A stretch of 63,007 bases of DNA from a bacterium. Its GTDB lineage: Bacteria; Fidelibacterota; Marinisomatia; Marinisomatales; UBA1611. The DNA is taken from contig SGYO01000010.1 in NCBI GenBank assembly GCA_004321745.1, positions 1-63,007 of the forward strand, read 5' to 3'. The translations under genes were made by a program, and so were the position numbers. This document shows positions 35,134-44,587 of this stretch, in pieces. The notes beneath the pieces were generated by a model. The model had not been told where the DNA came from. It searched no databases and was given only the letters and a program-made list of their open reading frames with translations. Every line of letters begins with the position of its first letter. The first letter of the stretch is position 1.

Positions 35134-38100
35134 ATGAAAAAATCTATTCTATTTATAATTGCTTTAGCAACATTTTTAAATGCTAGCGATGAAGGTTCGA
35201 TAACGGGCAATGTTTACACATCTGATGGTGAGCCTCTATGGGGCGCAAATGTTTATTTGATGGGAACAATGCTTGGTGCATCGACTGACTCATCAGGCGC
35301 TTTTTCAATCGAAGGTATTTCTGTAGGAAAATATTCCTTGGTCTGCGATTACATTGGTTATCGATCAGGGTTAAAAACGGTTTACATTTCAAGCTTTGAT
35401 TCAGATGGTGATGAAGATGAAGAACAGTCTTATTTGGACAAAGTAGGCATTGATGAGGAAGAATCCGATGAGGAATCAAGCATCCTAAAAGGAAATTTCT
35501 TAGATGGAATTAATTTTACTTTAAAGGAAGATGTTTTCAATAGTGAAGAGGTTGTCGTTACTGGTGTATCTACAGAAAGGTCAGTAGAGGTTTCAGAGGT
35601 TGCAGTTACTCGTCTAAAACCGAGAAAATTTAATCAATCGACCTCTTACACTGATTTTGGTTCATTGGCAATGGCCAAAGTAAGTGGGCTTGATATAAGA
35701 AAGTCATCTGGAACTGTTGGCGGTGGTTTTCGATTTGATATGAGAGCTGGTGGCGGTTTGAATGGTAACGAACAACCAGTTATCTATTTGGATGGAATGA
35801 GAATTGCAAATGAAGAAATTGGTGGTACAGGATCAAATCAGTTAACTACAGGAGGTCAGGGCTTATCATCTATGCTTGACTTTAATCCAGATGACATAGA
35901 GAATATAGAAATATTAAAAGGGCCAGCTGCTGCAACTAGTTATGGCACTAATGGTTCCAATGGTGTTGTATTCATTAAGACTAGAAAAGGAAATGCAGGT
36001 GATGGTGGACCAGTTTTTAATTATAAGCAGACTAACGGTATCAATAGTCCTCAGTTTGAAGTAGATAAAGATTTCCAAAACAGAGATTTATTTCACAGTT
36101 TATTATCTAATGGTGCTGTAAACGATAAATATTTTAGTATGAGTGGTGGTGATTATAGGTTTCGTCATTTTCTTTCTTTCTCTAGTAGGAATGAGGAGGG
36201 AATGATCATTTGGAAAGATAAAAATTATTTTGATAGAAAAACTGTTCGTGCAAATTTTGACTTTTTACCATTAGATAACCTTTCATTGAGTTTAAATACT
36301 TATTACAGTAGCATTGATGCTATTATGCCACCTAGCGATAATCATATTTATGGTTTGATGTACAATACTCTAGTTGCCTACAGTCCTTGGCAGGAATCTG
36401 ATAGTACATCCTTGTCTCAATTAGGTATTAAGTTTGGTTCAAAGAGGCTTGTAGCGTCAGCTAATGTCAAGTACTACCCGTTTAAAAATAATTACAGATT
36501 TGGGCTAAATACTGTCCAATTAAATGCAAAATTTGGAATTGATGATGTTGAGCGGAAGAATAGTAATTTATTTCCATCTGGTTATAACTATGCGCTTTTT
36601 AACGGTGGTTTTAAGGCCTTGGTAAATTCAAATGAAACAAATACTATTTTTGATTTTGGGGCGTCTCATAATTATAATTTTGGAGGCATAAATACAACCA
36701 CTAGTTTCTCAGCTCAATTTTATGATCATTTATGGGATGGTGTTGAGATTTCCAGAGACTCATTTGGTCAAAATGCAGTCACAGATATCGGATCGGGTTC
36801 AAATATTACCGTTGCAGGTGAGTGGTCCGGGAATACACGTGATGCAGGAGCGATTATTGCCCAAGAGATGTCTTACATGGATCAATACTTTTTAACTATG
36901 AGCTACAGAAAAGATTATAGCTCGTCTCTTGGTTCTAGCTCTAAATCCATAGGCTATCCTGGCATAAGATTTTCAACTAGGCTCGATAGATTTAGTTTCG
37001 TTCCTACTGATTTTGATATGTTAAAATTTAGAATTGCGTATGGTGAGAGCGGCGTTCTTCCTGCTCATACGGATGGAGAGCGGCTTCTATGGTCTGGTAG
37101 TGTTGGGGGTAACGGATCTGGCGCTATGATATCATCTGTTGGTAATCCTGATATTGAACCAGAAAGAATCAAGGAACTAGAGTGGGGATTTGATTTAACA
37201 TATCAGAATCTAATTTCACTTGAATTTAGCTCTTATATACAATCTGCTGAAAATTCTGTCATATATAGACCATTAGCTCCTTCATTAGGTTATGGTAGTT
37301 TATCTAAACCCGATAACATTGGTAGTATGGAAATGCAGGGTTTTGAAGCCTTGCTTAGAGCAACTCCAATTAGACAAGATGATTTATCTGTAGACATTAC
37401 AACAACCTATAGCTGGAATGATAATAAGATAATTAGAATGGGTGATCCAATTATGGATAGTTATGGTCTTGTCTCAGTAAGGGAAGGATATCCTAAATAT
37501 TCTTTATGGGGAAACAAAGTTGTTGGAGCGCGTGTTGACACATTTAATTTAGCTCTGCTAGGTCAAGAAGGGTTAGTTCCATTTTTTGATCCTCTTAATG
37601 GTATTATAACTGAGGAGGAAGGATTTATAGATAGATTAGTTCCTGAACACACGGCAAATTTTGGAATTAATGTTGATTATAAGATTTTTGACTTCTTTAT
37701 GTTATTTGAGCGTAAGACTGGATTTTCTACTGCTGCTGGCGGAATGTGGTGGTCTACTGGACCGAATAATAATGGTCATACTGGATGGCTAACATCTATG
37801 CAAAAACTTGGCATAGATGGTATTTTTGCCTCCTTAAACTTTATCCCCGCGAATATGACTCGGCAAGTTACTCCTATTGTTGATGAGGGAGATATAGTTG
37901 GTACGATTGATTATGCAGTCTTTCAGGCTTCTAATGGTGCTGTAGTTCTTCCCATTCCAGTTGAGGGTAAAGAGCAAGAGTGGGAAGAAACAGCAAATGA
38001 TTTTGCACATGCATTTCCTGGGTACTCAACTAATTATGTTGAAGATGGTAGTTATACAAGGTTAAGAGAAATTAGTTTTGGTGTAAATCTTAATCAATAT

Positions 38101-38331
38101 TTAACATCATTAAAATTGGATGGTGCCATTTCAGGTCTGAGGTTTTTCGCATCTGCTCAAAATATAAAGCTTTGGAGACCAAAAGGTACAAGAACGGTTG
38201 ATCCCGAATTAAATATGTCCGGAGCTATTACTGGTGCAATTGGTACCACTAGTTCAGGATATAGGAGTGTTGAGTCAAATACAATGCCATATCCTACTGT
38301 ATATAATATCGGATTTAATATAAGGTTCTAA
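35134..38331 (+). CDS. SusC/RagA-like TonB-dependent outer membrane receptor
   Basis: A 1065-residue outer membrane receptor. Signal peptide (1-18), then a carboxypeptidase-regulatory-like domain (~20-90, GSITGNVYTSDGEPLWGANVYL split in motif) that is interrupted by an acidic insert (residues ~90-117, DSDGDEDEEQSYLD and DEEESDEESS). The plug domain follows (EEVVVTGV, QPVIYLDGMRI, IENIEILKGPAAATSYGTNGSNGVVFI). The rest is a beta-barrel ending in Phe (YNIGFNIRF). SusC-like receptors import oligosaccharides, peptides or other nutrients bound by a SusD partner. SusD is encoded 2 bases downstream. Confidence 0.9.
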   Translation: MKKSILFIIALATFLNASDEGSITGNVYTSDGEPLWGANVYLMGTMLGASTDSSGAFSIEGISVGKYSLVCDYIGYRSGLKTVYISSFDSDGDEDEEQSYLDKVGIDEEESDEESSILKGNFLDGINFTLKEDVFNSEEVVVTGVSTERSVEVSEVAVTRLKPRKFNQSTSYTDFGSLAMAKVSGLDIRKSSGTVGGGFRFDMRAGGGLNGNEQPVIYLDGMRIANEEIGGTGSNQLTTGGQGLSSMLDFNPDDIENIEILKGPAAATSYGTNGSNGVVFIKTRKGNAGDGGPVFNYKQTNGINSPQFEVDKDFQNRDLFHSLLSNGAVNDKYFSMSGGDYRFRHFLSFSSRNEEGMIIWKDKNYFDRKTVRANFDFLPLDNLSLSLNTYYSSIDAIMPPSDNHIYGLMYNTLVAYSPWQESDSTSLSQLGIKFGSKRLVASANVKYYPFKNNYRFGLNTVQLNAKFGIDDVERKNSNLFPSGYNYALFNGGFKALVNSNETNTIFDFGASHNYNFGGINTTTSFSAQFYDHLWDGVEISRDSFGQNAVTDIGSGSNITVAGEWSGNTRDAGAIIAQEMSYMDQYFLTMSYRKDYSSSLGSSSKSIGYPGIRFSTRLDRFSFVPTDFDMLKFRIAYGESGVLPAHTDGERLLWSGSVGGNGSGAMISSVGNPDIEPERIKELEWGFDLTYQNLISLEFSSYIQSAENSVIYRPLAPSLGYGSLSKPDNIGSMEMQGFEALLRATPIRQDDLSVDITTTYSWNDNKIIRMGDPIMDSYGLVSVREGYPKYSLWGNKVVGARVDTFNLALLGQEGLVPFFDPLNGIITEEEGFIDRLVPEHTANFGINVDYKIFDFFMLFERKTGFSTAAGGMWWSTGPNNNGHTGWLTSMQKLGIDGIFASLNFIPANMTRQVTPIVDEGDIVGTIDYAVFQASNGAVVLPIPVEGKEQEWEETANDFAHAFPGYSTNYVEDGSYTRLREISFGVNLNQYLTSLKLDGAISGLRFFASAQNIKLWRPKGTRTVDPELNMSGAITGAIGTTSSGYRSVESNTMPYPTVYNIGFNIRF

Positions 38332-38333
38332 TC

Positions 38334-39674
38334 ATGAAAAAAATTATAGTTACTACTTTTATTTTTATATTTTTCTATGGATGTGAATCTTTTGTAGAAA
38401 ATGCAGATTCTTCTGTTTCATATGCTACAGATGATGAGATCTCTAGTTCTGAGAATATTTCATTTTTAGTTAATGGGGTATTAAATGACTTTTCTAGGGC
38501 ATATGGATACGTTACTCTTTGGGCTGATCTTTTATCTGATGCTCTGGTCAATGATGGTAGGGTTCAAGGTTCTACTGATGTTAGAGGCGAATACTTAGAT
38601 AATGGGCTCTATGACCCTACAGTCGGTACATATGCACCTCCATATCAGGCTGTTGCCCAAGTTTGGCGATCTGCTACTTCATTACAATCAAAGTTAGATG
38701 ATATGGATATTGATACTAGTCTCAAAACTGAAGGGTATTTTACTGCCTATTTATACCAAGGTTTATCTTATTACCTGCTAGGTACGTATTATGGAAGGGG
38801 TCCTAGCTACCCTTCTGATGGTGGGGCAACTCTTAATGAGAGTTCTTTTATTTTGTCAAGCGACCTTAATTCTTCTGCACTATTATATTTAGACTCTGCA
38901 GCTTCTTATGCTGATGATCATCAAACTAGGATAATTCATTCGTTGATGGCTCGTATTTATTTGTATAGCGATGATTATCCAAATGCGGCCCAACATGCTC
39001 TTTTAGGTCTCCAAGATGGGGATGCTCCGTTTTATGCTATGCCAGGTCTAGAAGACCCATGGCCAAATTGGTACTGGTATGAAGCTGGTAACAATAGGAC
39101 AAGATATACCCTAGCTTCAAGATTTAAGCATATGTTAGGTGAAGATTTTATAGATAGTAACGGAAATGGAGTTTGGGATAGCACAGAAACTTTTACTGAT
39201 TGTGCAGTTTTAGGTGCTGATGTAGGACAAGGAGATGGTGTTTATAATTCAGCATTAGAGCCAGAAGAGGCAGCACGAATAAAAGTGTCAGCTGCTCCAA
39301 TGTCACCAGAAACTCCGTATATGAGGTATTATCAAATCAAATATCCCGATTCAGATTCACCATTAAATGTTATAAGCTGGCAAGAGAACCATTTAATGCT
39401 CGCAGAACTTGCATTGCAGGGTCAAAGTGTTGGCGTGAATGCTTTAGATGCTGTTAATGCTGTGCGAGCTGCTCATGGTATATCAAATTTAGTTAGTGTT
39501 GATCTCAGCACGTTATTACATGAGAGAGATAAAGAGCTTTTTTGTCAGGGGCAAAGAATTATTGACCAAAATCGACATGCTGATTTATTAAGTTGGCACT
39601 TAGGTGAGGGCACAACTTGGCACTTCCTTCCAGTTCCTTATGAAGAGGAATTGGCTAATCCTAATTATCCATAG
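38334..39674 (+). CDS. SusD/RagB-like nutrient-binding lipoprotein
   Basis: A 446-residue surface lipoprotein (lipobox FYGC, Cys17). Helical TPR-like SusD regions are visible (EGYFTAYLYQGLSYYLLGTYY, RIIHSLMARIYLYSDDYPNAAQHA), and the C-terminal part has LAELALQGQSVGVNALDAVNAVRAAHG, typical of SusD, with RDKELFCQGQRIIDQNR near the end. It would cap the SusC-like receptor. Shorter than most SusD proteins (~500-600). No glycosidase or peptidase gene is next to it, so the ligand is unknown. Confidence 0.82.
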   Translation: MKKIIVTTFIFIFFYGCESFVENADSSVSYATDDEISSSENISFLVNGVLNDFSRAYGYVTLWADLLSDALVNDGRVQGSTDVRGEYLDNGLYDPTVGTYAPPYQAVAQVWRSATSLQSKLDDMDIDTSLKTEGYFTAYLYQGLSYYLLGTYYGRGPSYPSDGGATLNESSFILSSDLNSSALLYLDSAASYADDHQTRIIHSLMARIYLYSDDYPNAAQHALLGLQDGDAPFYAMPGLEDPWPNWYWYEAGNNRTRYTLASRFKHMLGEDFIDSNGNGVWDSTETFTDCAVLGADVGQGDGVYNSALEPEEAARIKVSAAPMSPETPYMRYYQIKYPDSDSPLNVISWQENHLMLAELALQGQSVGVNALDAVNAVRAAHGISNLVSVDLSTLLHERDKELFCQGQRIIDQNRHADLLSWHLGEGTTWHFLPVPYEEELANPNYP

Positions 39675-39700
39675 ATTATATACACTGATTTTATCATTTA

Positions 39701-39732
39701 TTGTTTTTATACGGTTAAAAACACTACCTTTA
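39701..39732 (+). promoter_or_regulatory. Weak candidate promoter of tRNA-Arg
   Basis: TAccTTTA at 39725-39732 differs by one base from TAnnTTTG; a TTG at 39701-39703 lies 21 bases before. It sits 21 bases before the tRNA. Confidence 0.3.
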
Positions 39733-39753
39733 CCTATTCTTATAAATATATAT

Positions 39754-39828
39754 GCGCCCGTAGCTCAGTAGGATCAGAGCGTATGCCTCCGGAGCATAAG
39801 GTCACAGGTTCGAATCCTGTCGGGCGCA
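39754..39828 (+). tRNA. tRNA-Arg (anticodon CCG)
   Basis: Acceptor GCGCCCG/CGGGCGC (39821-39827), D stem GCTC/GAGC, anticodon stem TATGC/GCATA with loop CTCCGGA (anticodon CCG), T stem ACAGG/CCTGT with TTCGAAT loop, discriminator A at 39828, no encoded CCA. It marks the left border of the repeat-rich accessory array. Confidence 0.96.
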
Positions 39829-39857
39829 CTCGAGAATAATACCAGTTACTTCTCAGA

Positions 39858-39889
39858 AACCCCTCTTTAAAAGGAGGGGTTTTCTTTTA
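39858..39889 (+). terminator. Rho-independent terminator after tRNA-Arg
   Basis: Stem AACCCCTC (39858-39865) with GAGGGGTT (39874-39881), 8-base loop, followed by TTTTCTTTT. Eight perfect base pairs. Confidence 0.9.
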
Positions 39890-39926
39890 TTCAAATATTA
39901 TCATTCATATCCAAATAATACCAAGA

Positions 39927-39951
39927 GGTGGACACAATAATGGTGGACACA
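39927..39951 (+). repeat. Tandem 10-bp direct repeat GGTGGACACA
   Basis: GGTGGACACA occurs at 39927-39936 and 39942-39951, a period of 15 bases. It lies between the tRNA-Arg terminator and the first duplicated promoter. Could be a protein-binding site or the scar of a mobile element; nothing else supports either. Confidence 0.5.
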
Positions 39952-39958
39952 CGCTCAT

Positions 39959-40101
39959 ATACCCAATGATCTATAAATGGGTAGGGTATCTATGTTATTA
40001 CCAAGATATTATTTACACTATGTTAAGTAAAAAATATTGTATTTTTATTATCAAAATAACTACAAAACCTAACCATAAACTTTTTTTAATCAAGGAATAC
40101 C
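39959..40101 (+). promoter_or_regulatory. Duplicated promoter/5'-leader region, copy 1
   Basis: This 143-base region is clearly homologous to 44644-44786, also exactly 143 bases. It contains a -35-like TTTACA (40012-40017), a 17-base spacer and a TATTGT -10 (40035-40040). An upstream inverted repeat TACCCA/TGGGTA (39960-39965 and 39978-39983) is kept as TACCTA/TGGGTA in copy 2, still able to pair. Drives the propeller gene at 40102. Confidence 0.6.
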
Positions 40102-41949
40102 ATGCATCCCAAAAAATTATTTATTTCCATTTACTTACTTTTTAAGACTACTCAACCGTTAATGGCATCAGAAATATTTTATACCAACGCATACGAGCGA
40201 ACCGGTTGGGGTTGGCTCACTTATGATTATGTAACAATCCATATGGTTGATTTAAGTGATAGTAGCTATGTAAAAATAATTGATAATGCTATTTTGCACG
40301 ATGTAAAGGAAGATCAGTCAACTATACTTTTTTCTCCAGTAAATAACCAATATTCATATATGAACGAAATGGAAGCTCCTATAATCATTAAGGATTATTA
40401 TAATTATGACACTTTAAGTATCTTTGGTCATAAGCCAAGATTTAACTCTGATGGTAATAAAATAGTATTTTCGTCTTCTTTTACTGGTGGAATAAATGAA
40501 ACTGAGATGTTTAGCTCTCTTGACATTCATTCCACTCTTACAAACGTTACTACTACACTATCCGATTCAATTTATTTAGGACACTATATTTTATCCCACG
40601 ACAAGAATAGAATTTTGTGGACGGAAAAGATTAATTCTGCGGATAGCCTAAGTATCCATATTCACAACATAGATTTAGATCAAACTAATGTATTAAATGC
40701 AAAATTGCCTTTATCGACCTTTGGTACTTGGTATTTTAGCGGCTTATTTTGGGGTAAAAATAATTTTCTTTATGCTTCTTTAAAAGATTCAAATGGTGTC
40801 TCTTGTTTACACAGCTTAGATATAAATCAAAATAGCGCATTTTTTACGAACATATTTTCATTTGAAACTGATTTACATATTTTATATACTCAAGATTTTT
40901 CTAAAGATAAATTTTTATTTTCCCAAAGAATCTCTACCTACTATGATTATGACATGGTTAGTTACGATTCACATTATCATAAAATTTGGTCTCATAACAT
41001 CAATAATGAAACTTCAGATTCATTATTTAACACTGGTGGTGATCATAATGGTGAGGATCCGCGTAATTATTTTTGGTCATCGGATACATCGAATATTTAT
41101 TTAGGAACAACGTACAATAATTATGGGTCTAATAATGGTTTTTTTTATCATTTTGATTTGTCATCAAATATGTTGACAAAATTTAATGACATGTACTTAT
41201 ACCCACTACATTTCAATGGTTACAGATATAATAATAATTTGATATATTTTGAAAATAATCTTAATTCAGTTCCTTCAAATAATGAACTCATTTACCCAAT
41301 TTTCAACGCTGAAATAGAGTTAGATCAGTTTAGTATAAATGATAGTACGACTTTTTTATGGACATCGAGCCAGGATTCAGATAATGATAGCTTGTCCTAT
41401 ATATTTTATTTTTGGGATCGGGGCATTTCGAATTCGCAACCAGCATTTAAGGTTTTCAGTCAAAATACTTCTGATACAAGTATTACCCTATCAAACGAAT
41501 TTATTTATACTATCTTTTCAGAAGCATTAGATGATACAGTCTCTTATTTTAGATGGTCAGTTGATGTTACGGATGGTCTTCATGTTTTAAGACGTGATTA
41601 CCATAATGCACTCCCTATTACAGTTAATTATTCATTAGTTGAACTTTCAACCGAAGAAAGTATAATGCCTAAAGAATTTGCACTTCACCAAAACTATCCT
41701 AATCCATTCAACCCCATTACATCTCTACGATATGACTTACCAAATGATGGTTTAGTAAATATCACAATCTATGATATGATGGGAAGGGTAGTTAAAACGC
41801 TTGTAAATGGCTCTCAAAATGCAGGGTATAAGTCAGTCCAATGGAATGCCACTAATGATAGAAATGAGCCAATATCGGCAGGATTATATCTATATACAAT
41901 CCAAGCAGTTGAGTTTAGACAAACAAAGAAGATGGTGCTATTAAAGTAA
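40102..41949 (+). CDS. T9SS cargo with PD40/TolB-like beta-propeller
   Basis: A 615-residue secreted protein, paralogous to the 44787 protein. After the signal peptide (about 1-22) come propeller-like repeats (DNAILHDVKEDQSTILF, PRFNSDGNKIVFSSSF, LSHDKNRILWTEK, WGKNNFLYASLKD) resembling PD40/TolB blades. An FnIII-like segment follows (STTFLWTSSQDSDNDSLSYIF). From 41689 the end is a T9SS type A sorting domain closing with KKMVLLK. Its stop overlaps the next ATG (TAATG). Function unknown; a surface-displayed or released adhesin or binding protein is plausible. Confidence 0.8.
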   Translation: MHPKKLFISIYLLFKTTQPLMASEIFYTNAYERTGWGWLTYDYVTIHMVDLSDSSYVKIIDNAILHDVKEDQSTILFSPVNNQYSYMNEMEAPIIIKDYYNYDTLSIFGHKPRFNSDGNKIVFSSSFTGGINETEMFSSLDIHSTLTNVTTTLSDSIYLGHYILSHDKNRILWTEKINSADSLSIHIHNIDLDQTNVLNAKLPLSTFGTWYFSGLFWGKNNFLYASLKDSNGVSCLHSLDINQNSAFFTNIFSFETDLHILYTQDFSKDKFLFSQRISTYYDYDMVSYDSHYHKIWSHNINNETSDSLFNTGGDHNGEDPRNYFWSSDTSNIYLGTTYNNYGSNNGFFYHFDLSSNMLTKFNDMYLYPLHFNGYRYNNNLIYFENNLNSVPSNNELIYPIFNAEIELDQFSINDSTTFLWTSSQDSDNDSLSYIFYFWDRGISNSQPAFKVFSQNTSDTSITLSNEFIYTIFSEALDDTVSYFRWSVDVTDGLHVLRRDYHNALPITVNYSLVELSTEESIMPKEFALHQNYPNPFNPITSLRYDLPNDGLVNITIYDMMGRVVKTLVNGSQNAGYKSVQWNATNDRNEPISAGLYLYTIQAVEFRQTKKMVLLK

Positions 41950-41988
41950 TGAAAAAATATCTATTCATATTTGTATTGGTTGGGGTTT
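41689..41988 (+). repeat. Tail+leader module, copy 1
   Basis: About 261 bases encoding QNYPNPFNP...KKMVLLK, stop-start overlap TAATG, and 40 bases of shared signal-peptide code for the next gene. Nearly identical to the other copies by eye. Confidence 0.85.
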
Positions 41989-43361
41989 TTAATTCCAATC
42001 TATACTCTGATTGTTCCGATCTTGATTACAGTGGTTGTATACAGTACCTTGATTATTGTGAATGGAATCAAGATGACAATGTATGTCAGGATATTGTTAG
42101 TGGGGGTGATAATGATTCATTTATTGAGCCCAGTTGTATTCCTTTTGATCAGACAGATCCGATTCCATATAATACTACAGAATATGCAAATATGTGTTTG
42201 GATTATGTTGGGGTACCACCGACAATTGATTGTGGTGATGGTGTAGCTATTCCTATTTACGTAAATGGTGAGGAAGTTACTGAAGATCAGCCTCCTGGAG
42301 AGTGCGACGACACAGATTTTAAGGGCACATGCCATATCGGTTCTCGTGTTGGTAGAGTTGAGGGAGTGGATGTATATGGAAACCCAATGCCTGAGGTTGT
42401 ATGGGTTTTCTTTTGTCGATCAGCTGGTCAACAAGCTCTTGAAGAAAGTGGTGTAGTTTCTGTCCAAATGATAGGCTACAATATGGATAATGGAGCTACT
42501 TGTTTTTTTGAATCACCTGATGCGGTTGGAGACATGACTCAATCAGAATATTTAGAATTTGATGAAGATGGTTTATTAGATGGAGAATTCCCAGCATATG
42601 GAACACCTGAATTTGATCAAGTGTTTCACTCTCCTGCAGTATCAGGAGCAAATTGTATGTCTTGCCATACCAGCGATCCTTTCATTCATGACCCCTGGAT
42701 AGATAATGCTAAACTGCCAACTGACACGTCGCAAACAGTAATCCCAAAGTTTGAATATGATGGAATTGATTTACCATATTTTGCAGTTGGTGGGTACGGA
42801 AGCGGTTTTACTAATGCAAGTATATACATAGAAGGAAATAGTTGTTTAGCTTGTCATAGATCAAGTATCGGGCTTGCTTATGAAACTTTTGATGGAATAG
42901 GACATGTAATGATTAATGATTTTATGCCACCAAATGATCCTGGTTCCTTTTCAGAGTCATATCTTGAACTGGTTAATTGTTATTTAAATGGGCCAGAGAA
43001 TACAGAAAATTGTGATTGGGTAATTCCACCAGGAGGTAATTGTCAAAGCGAGGTTCTATCCGTTGATATTTCAAATATCATAAATAGTTTTATTTTACAT
43101 CAAAACTACCCAAATCCATTTAACCCCTCAACATCAATTAATTTTACTTTACCAAAGGATGGATTAGTATATATAACGATCTTTGATATGATGGGCAGGA
43201 AAGTTAAAACGCTTGTAAACAGCTCACAAACTGCAGGATATAAGTCTATCCAGTGGAATGCCACTAATGATAGGAATGAGGCGGTATCAGCAGGTTTATA
43301 TCTTTATACTATAGAGGTAGGGGAGTTTAGACAGACCAAAAAGATGGTTTTATTGAAATAA
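41949..43361 (+). CDS. T9SS cargo with two CXXCH heme motifs
   Basis: A 470-residue secreted protein. Signal peptide from the shared leader (MKKYLFIFVLVGV), a Cys-rich PSI/EGF-like start (SDCSDLDYSGC, DYCEWNQDDNVC; residues 20-46), a Cys-containing middle part, two heme c attachment motifs CMSCH (236-240) and CLACH (299-303), and a T9SS sorting tail from 43101. The spacing and Met-rich segment GHVMINDFMPP after the second motif fit a di-heme cytochrome c domain. An extracellular electron-transfer or redox role is inferred. Stop overlaps next start. Confidence 0.8.
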   Translation: MKKYLFIFVLVGVFNSNLYSDCSDLDYSGCIQYLDYCEWNQDDNVCQDIVSGGDNDSFIEPSCIPFDQTDPIPYNTTEYANMCLDYVGVPPTIDCGDGVAIPIYVNGEEVTEDQPPGECDDTDFKGTCHIGSRVGRVEGVDVYGNPMPEVVWVFFCRSAGQQALEESGVVSVQMIGYNMDNGATCFFESPDAVGDMTQSEYLEFDEDGLLDGEFPAYGTPEFDQVFHSPAVSGANCMSCHTSDPFIHDPWIDNAKLPTDTSQTVIPKFEYDGIDLPYFAVGGYGSGFTNASIYIEGNSCLACHRSSIGLAYETFDGIGHVMINDFMPPNDPGSFSESYLELVNCYLNGPENTENCDWVIPPGGNCQSEVLSVDISNIINSFILHQNYPNPFNPSTSINFTLPKDGLVYITIFDMMGRKVKTLVNSSQTAGYKSIQWNATNDRNEAVSAGLYLYTIEVGEFRQTKKMVLLK

Positions 43362-43400
43362 TGAAAAAATATCTATTCATCGTTTTATTGGTTGGGGTTT
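43101..43400 (+). repeat. Tail+leader module, copy 2 (diverged tail)
   Basis: Same architecture as copy 1, but the tail differs more (NPSTSINFTLPKDGLVYITIFD). The leader following TAATG is identical to the consensus for 40 bases, then switches to a lipobox (WSC). Confidence 0.8.
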
Positions 43401-44587
43401 GGAGTTGTACACCGACACCAAATTTGGTAATACACTCAACGGAAGGTTCTGGATTGTCCCCCAAACTATTAATGGAAATGAAAGAAGTCATTCATAGTTT
43501 TGTAGATGATGGCAAAATACCTTTTATACAAACGGCTATTGTTAAAGATAATAAACTTGTTCATTTCGATTCTTATGGTTATAGAAACATTAACTCAAAA
43601 AAACAAGTTGAGCATAATAGCATATTCCGAATAGCATCTATGACTAAGCCAGTTATAAGTGTAGCGATAATGATGCTTAATGAAAGGGGATATTTAAAAT
43701 TAGATGATCCTATTTCAAAGCATTTGGCTCACACAGAAAATTTAAAGGTTTATAAAGATAAAAATGAATTTGGAAAACCTACTAAAGAGATTAGTATTAT
43801 TGATCTCTTGCGTCACACATCTGGTATAGGATATAACTATGGTACAAATAGATATATTGATTCTCTATATAAAACAATAGAGAACACAAATAATAATGAA
43901 GAATTTGTTGAAAAATTATTTTCAGTTCCTCTTTTTTCTGAGCCATCAACTGAATGGAGGTATGGGTTTTCAACAGATGTTTTGGGAAGGCTTATAGAGG
44001 AGATTACAGGGCAATCCCTTTACGAATTTCTATCGGAAAATATATTTAAACCATTAGAAATGAACGACACCCATTTTCAATTACCTCTCAATAAAACAAA
44101 TCGATTTATTCCTGTTTACGCTTATGATGAGCAGGAAAATCTTTTGAAGGAGATGCGTGAATGGAATTATATGGGTATGATGAAAAATCGGGAATCAGGG
44201 GGAGGAGGATTGATTTCAACTACTTCAGATTATATAAATTTTTGCTCGATGTTGGTAAACGGTGGCTTATTTAATGGTAATCAGATTATTAGTTCAAATT
44301 CAATAAAAAAAATGACACAAAATCAAATTGGGTCTCTTGCCTACCCTTGGGGGGAGGGAATCAAATTTGGGTACGGATTTTATGTAGTGACAGATAGCCA
44401 AAAAAGTGATTTATCGGATAGTAATGGTTCATTTGGCTGGAGTGGGGTAGCAGATACACACTTTTCAATTGATCCTGAAAAAAATATGATTTTAATATTG
44501 ATGACTCAGCGTGCATGGCCATATTCTGGAGTTTGGAAAGTTTTTAATGATATGACCTATCGTGCATTAATTGAAGAAAGTTCTTGA
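43361..44587 (+). CDS. Beta-lactamase-fold serine hydrolase lipoprotein
   Basis: A 408-residue protein of the class C beta-lactamase/EstB/PBP4*-like family. It uses the shared leader, but its end is a lipobox (VGVWSC, Cys16), so it is a lipoprotein instead of a T9SS cargo and has no sorting tail. Catalytic SxxK is Ser93-Met-Thr-Lys96 (IASMTKP), the second Tyr is Tyr201 (WRYGFSTDVLGR), and a GWSG segment near the end (FGWSGVADTHFS) fits the third motif. Such enzymes are esterases, peptidases or D-amino-acid hydrolases; the substrate is not evident. Confidence 0.88.
   Translation: MKKYLFIVLLVGVWSCTPTPNLVIHSTEGSGLSPKLLMEMKEVIHSFVDDGKIPFIQTAIVKDNKLVHFDSYGYRNINSKKQVEHNSIFRIASMTKPVISVAIMMLNERGYLKLDDPISKHLAHTENLKVYKDKNEFGKPTKEISIIDLLRHTSGIGYNYGTNRYIDSLYKTIENTNNNEEFVEKLFSVPLFSEPSTEWRYGFSTDVLGRLIEEITGQSLYEFLSENIFKPLEMNDTHFQLPLNKTNRFIPVYAYDEQENLLKEMREWNYMGMMKNRESGGGGLISTTSDYINFCSMLVNGGLFNGNQIISSNSIKKMTQNQIGSLAYPWGEGIKFGYGFYVVTDSQKSDLSDSNGSFGWSGVADTHFSIDPEKNMILILMTQRAWPYSGVWKVFNDMTYRALIEESS

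Noticed and set aside
39927-39951. End of an insertion sequence
   Set aside because: GGTGGACACA repeats are direct, not inverted, and no transposase is encoded nearby.
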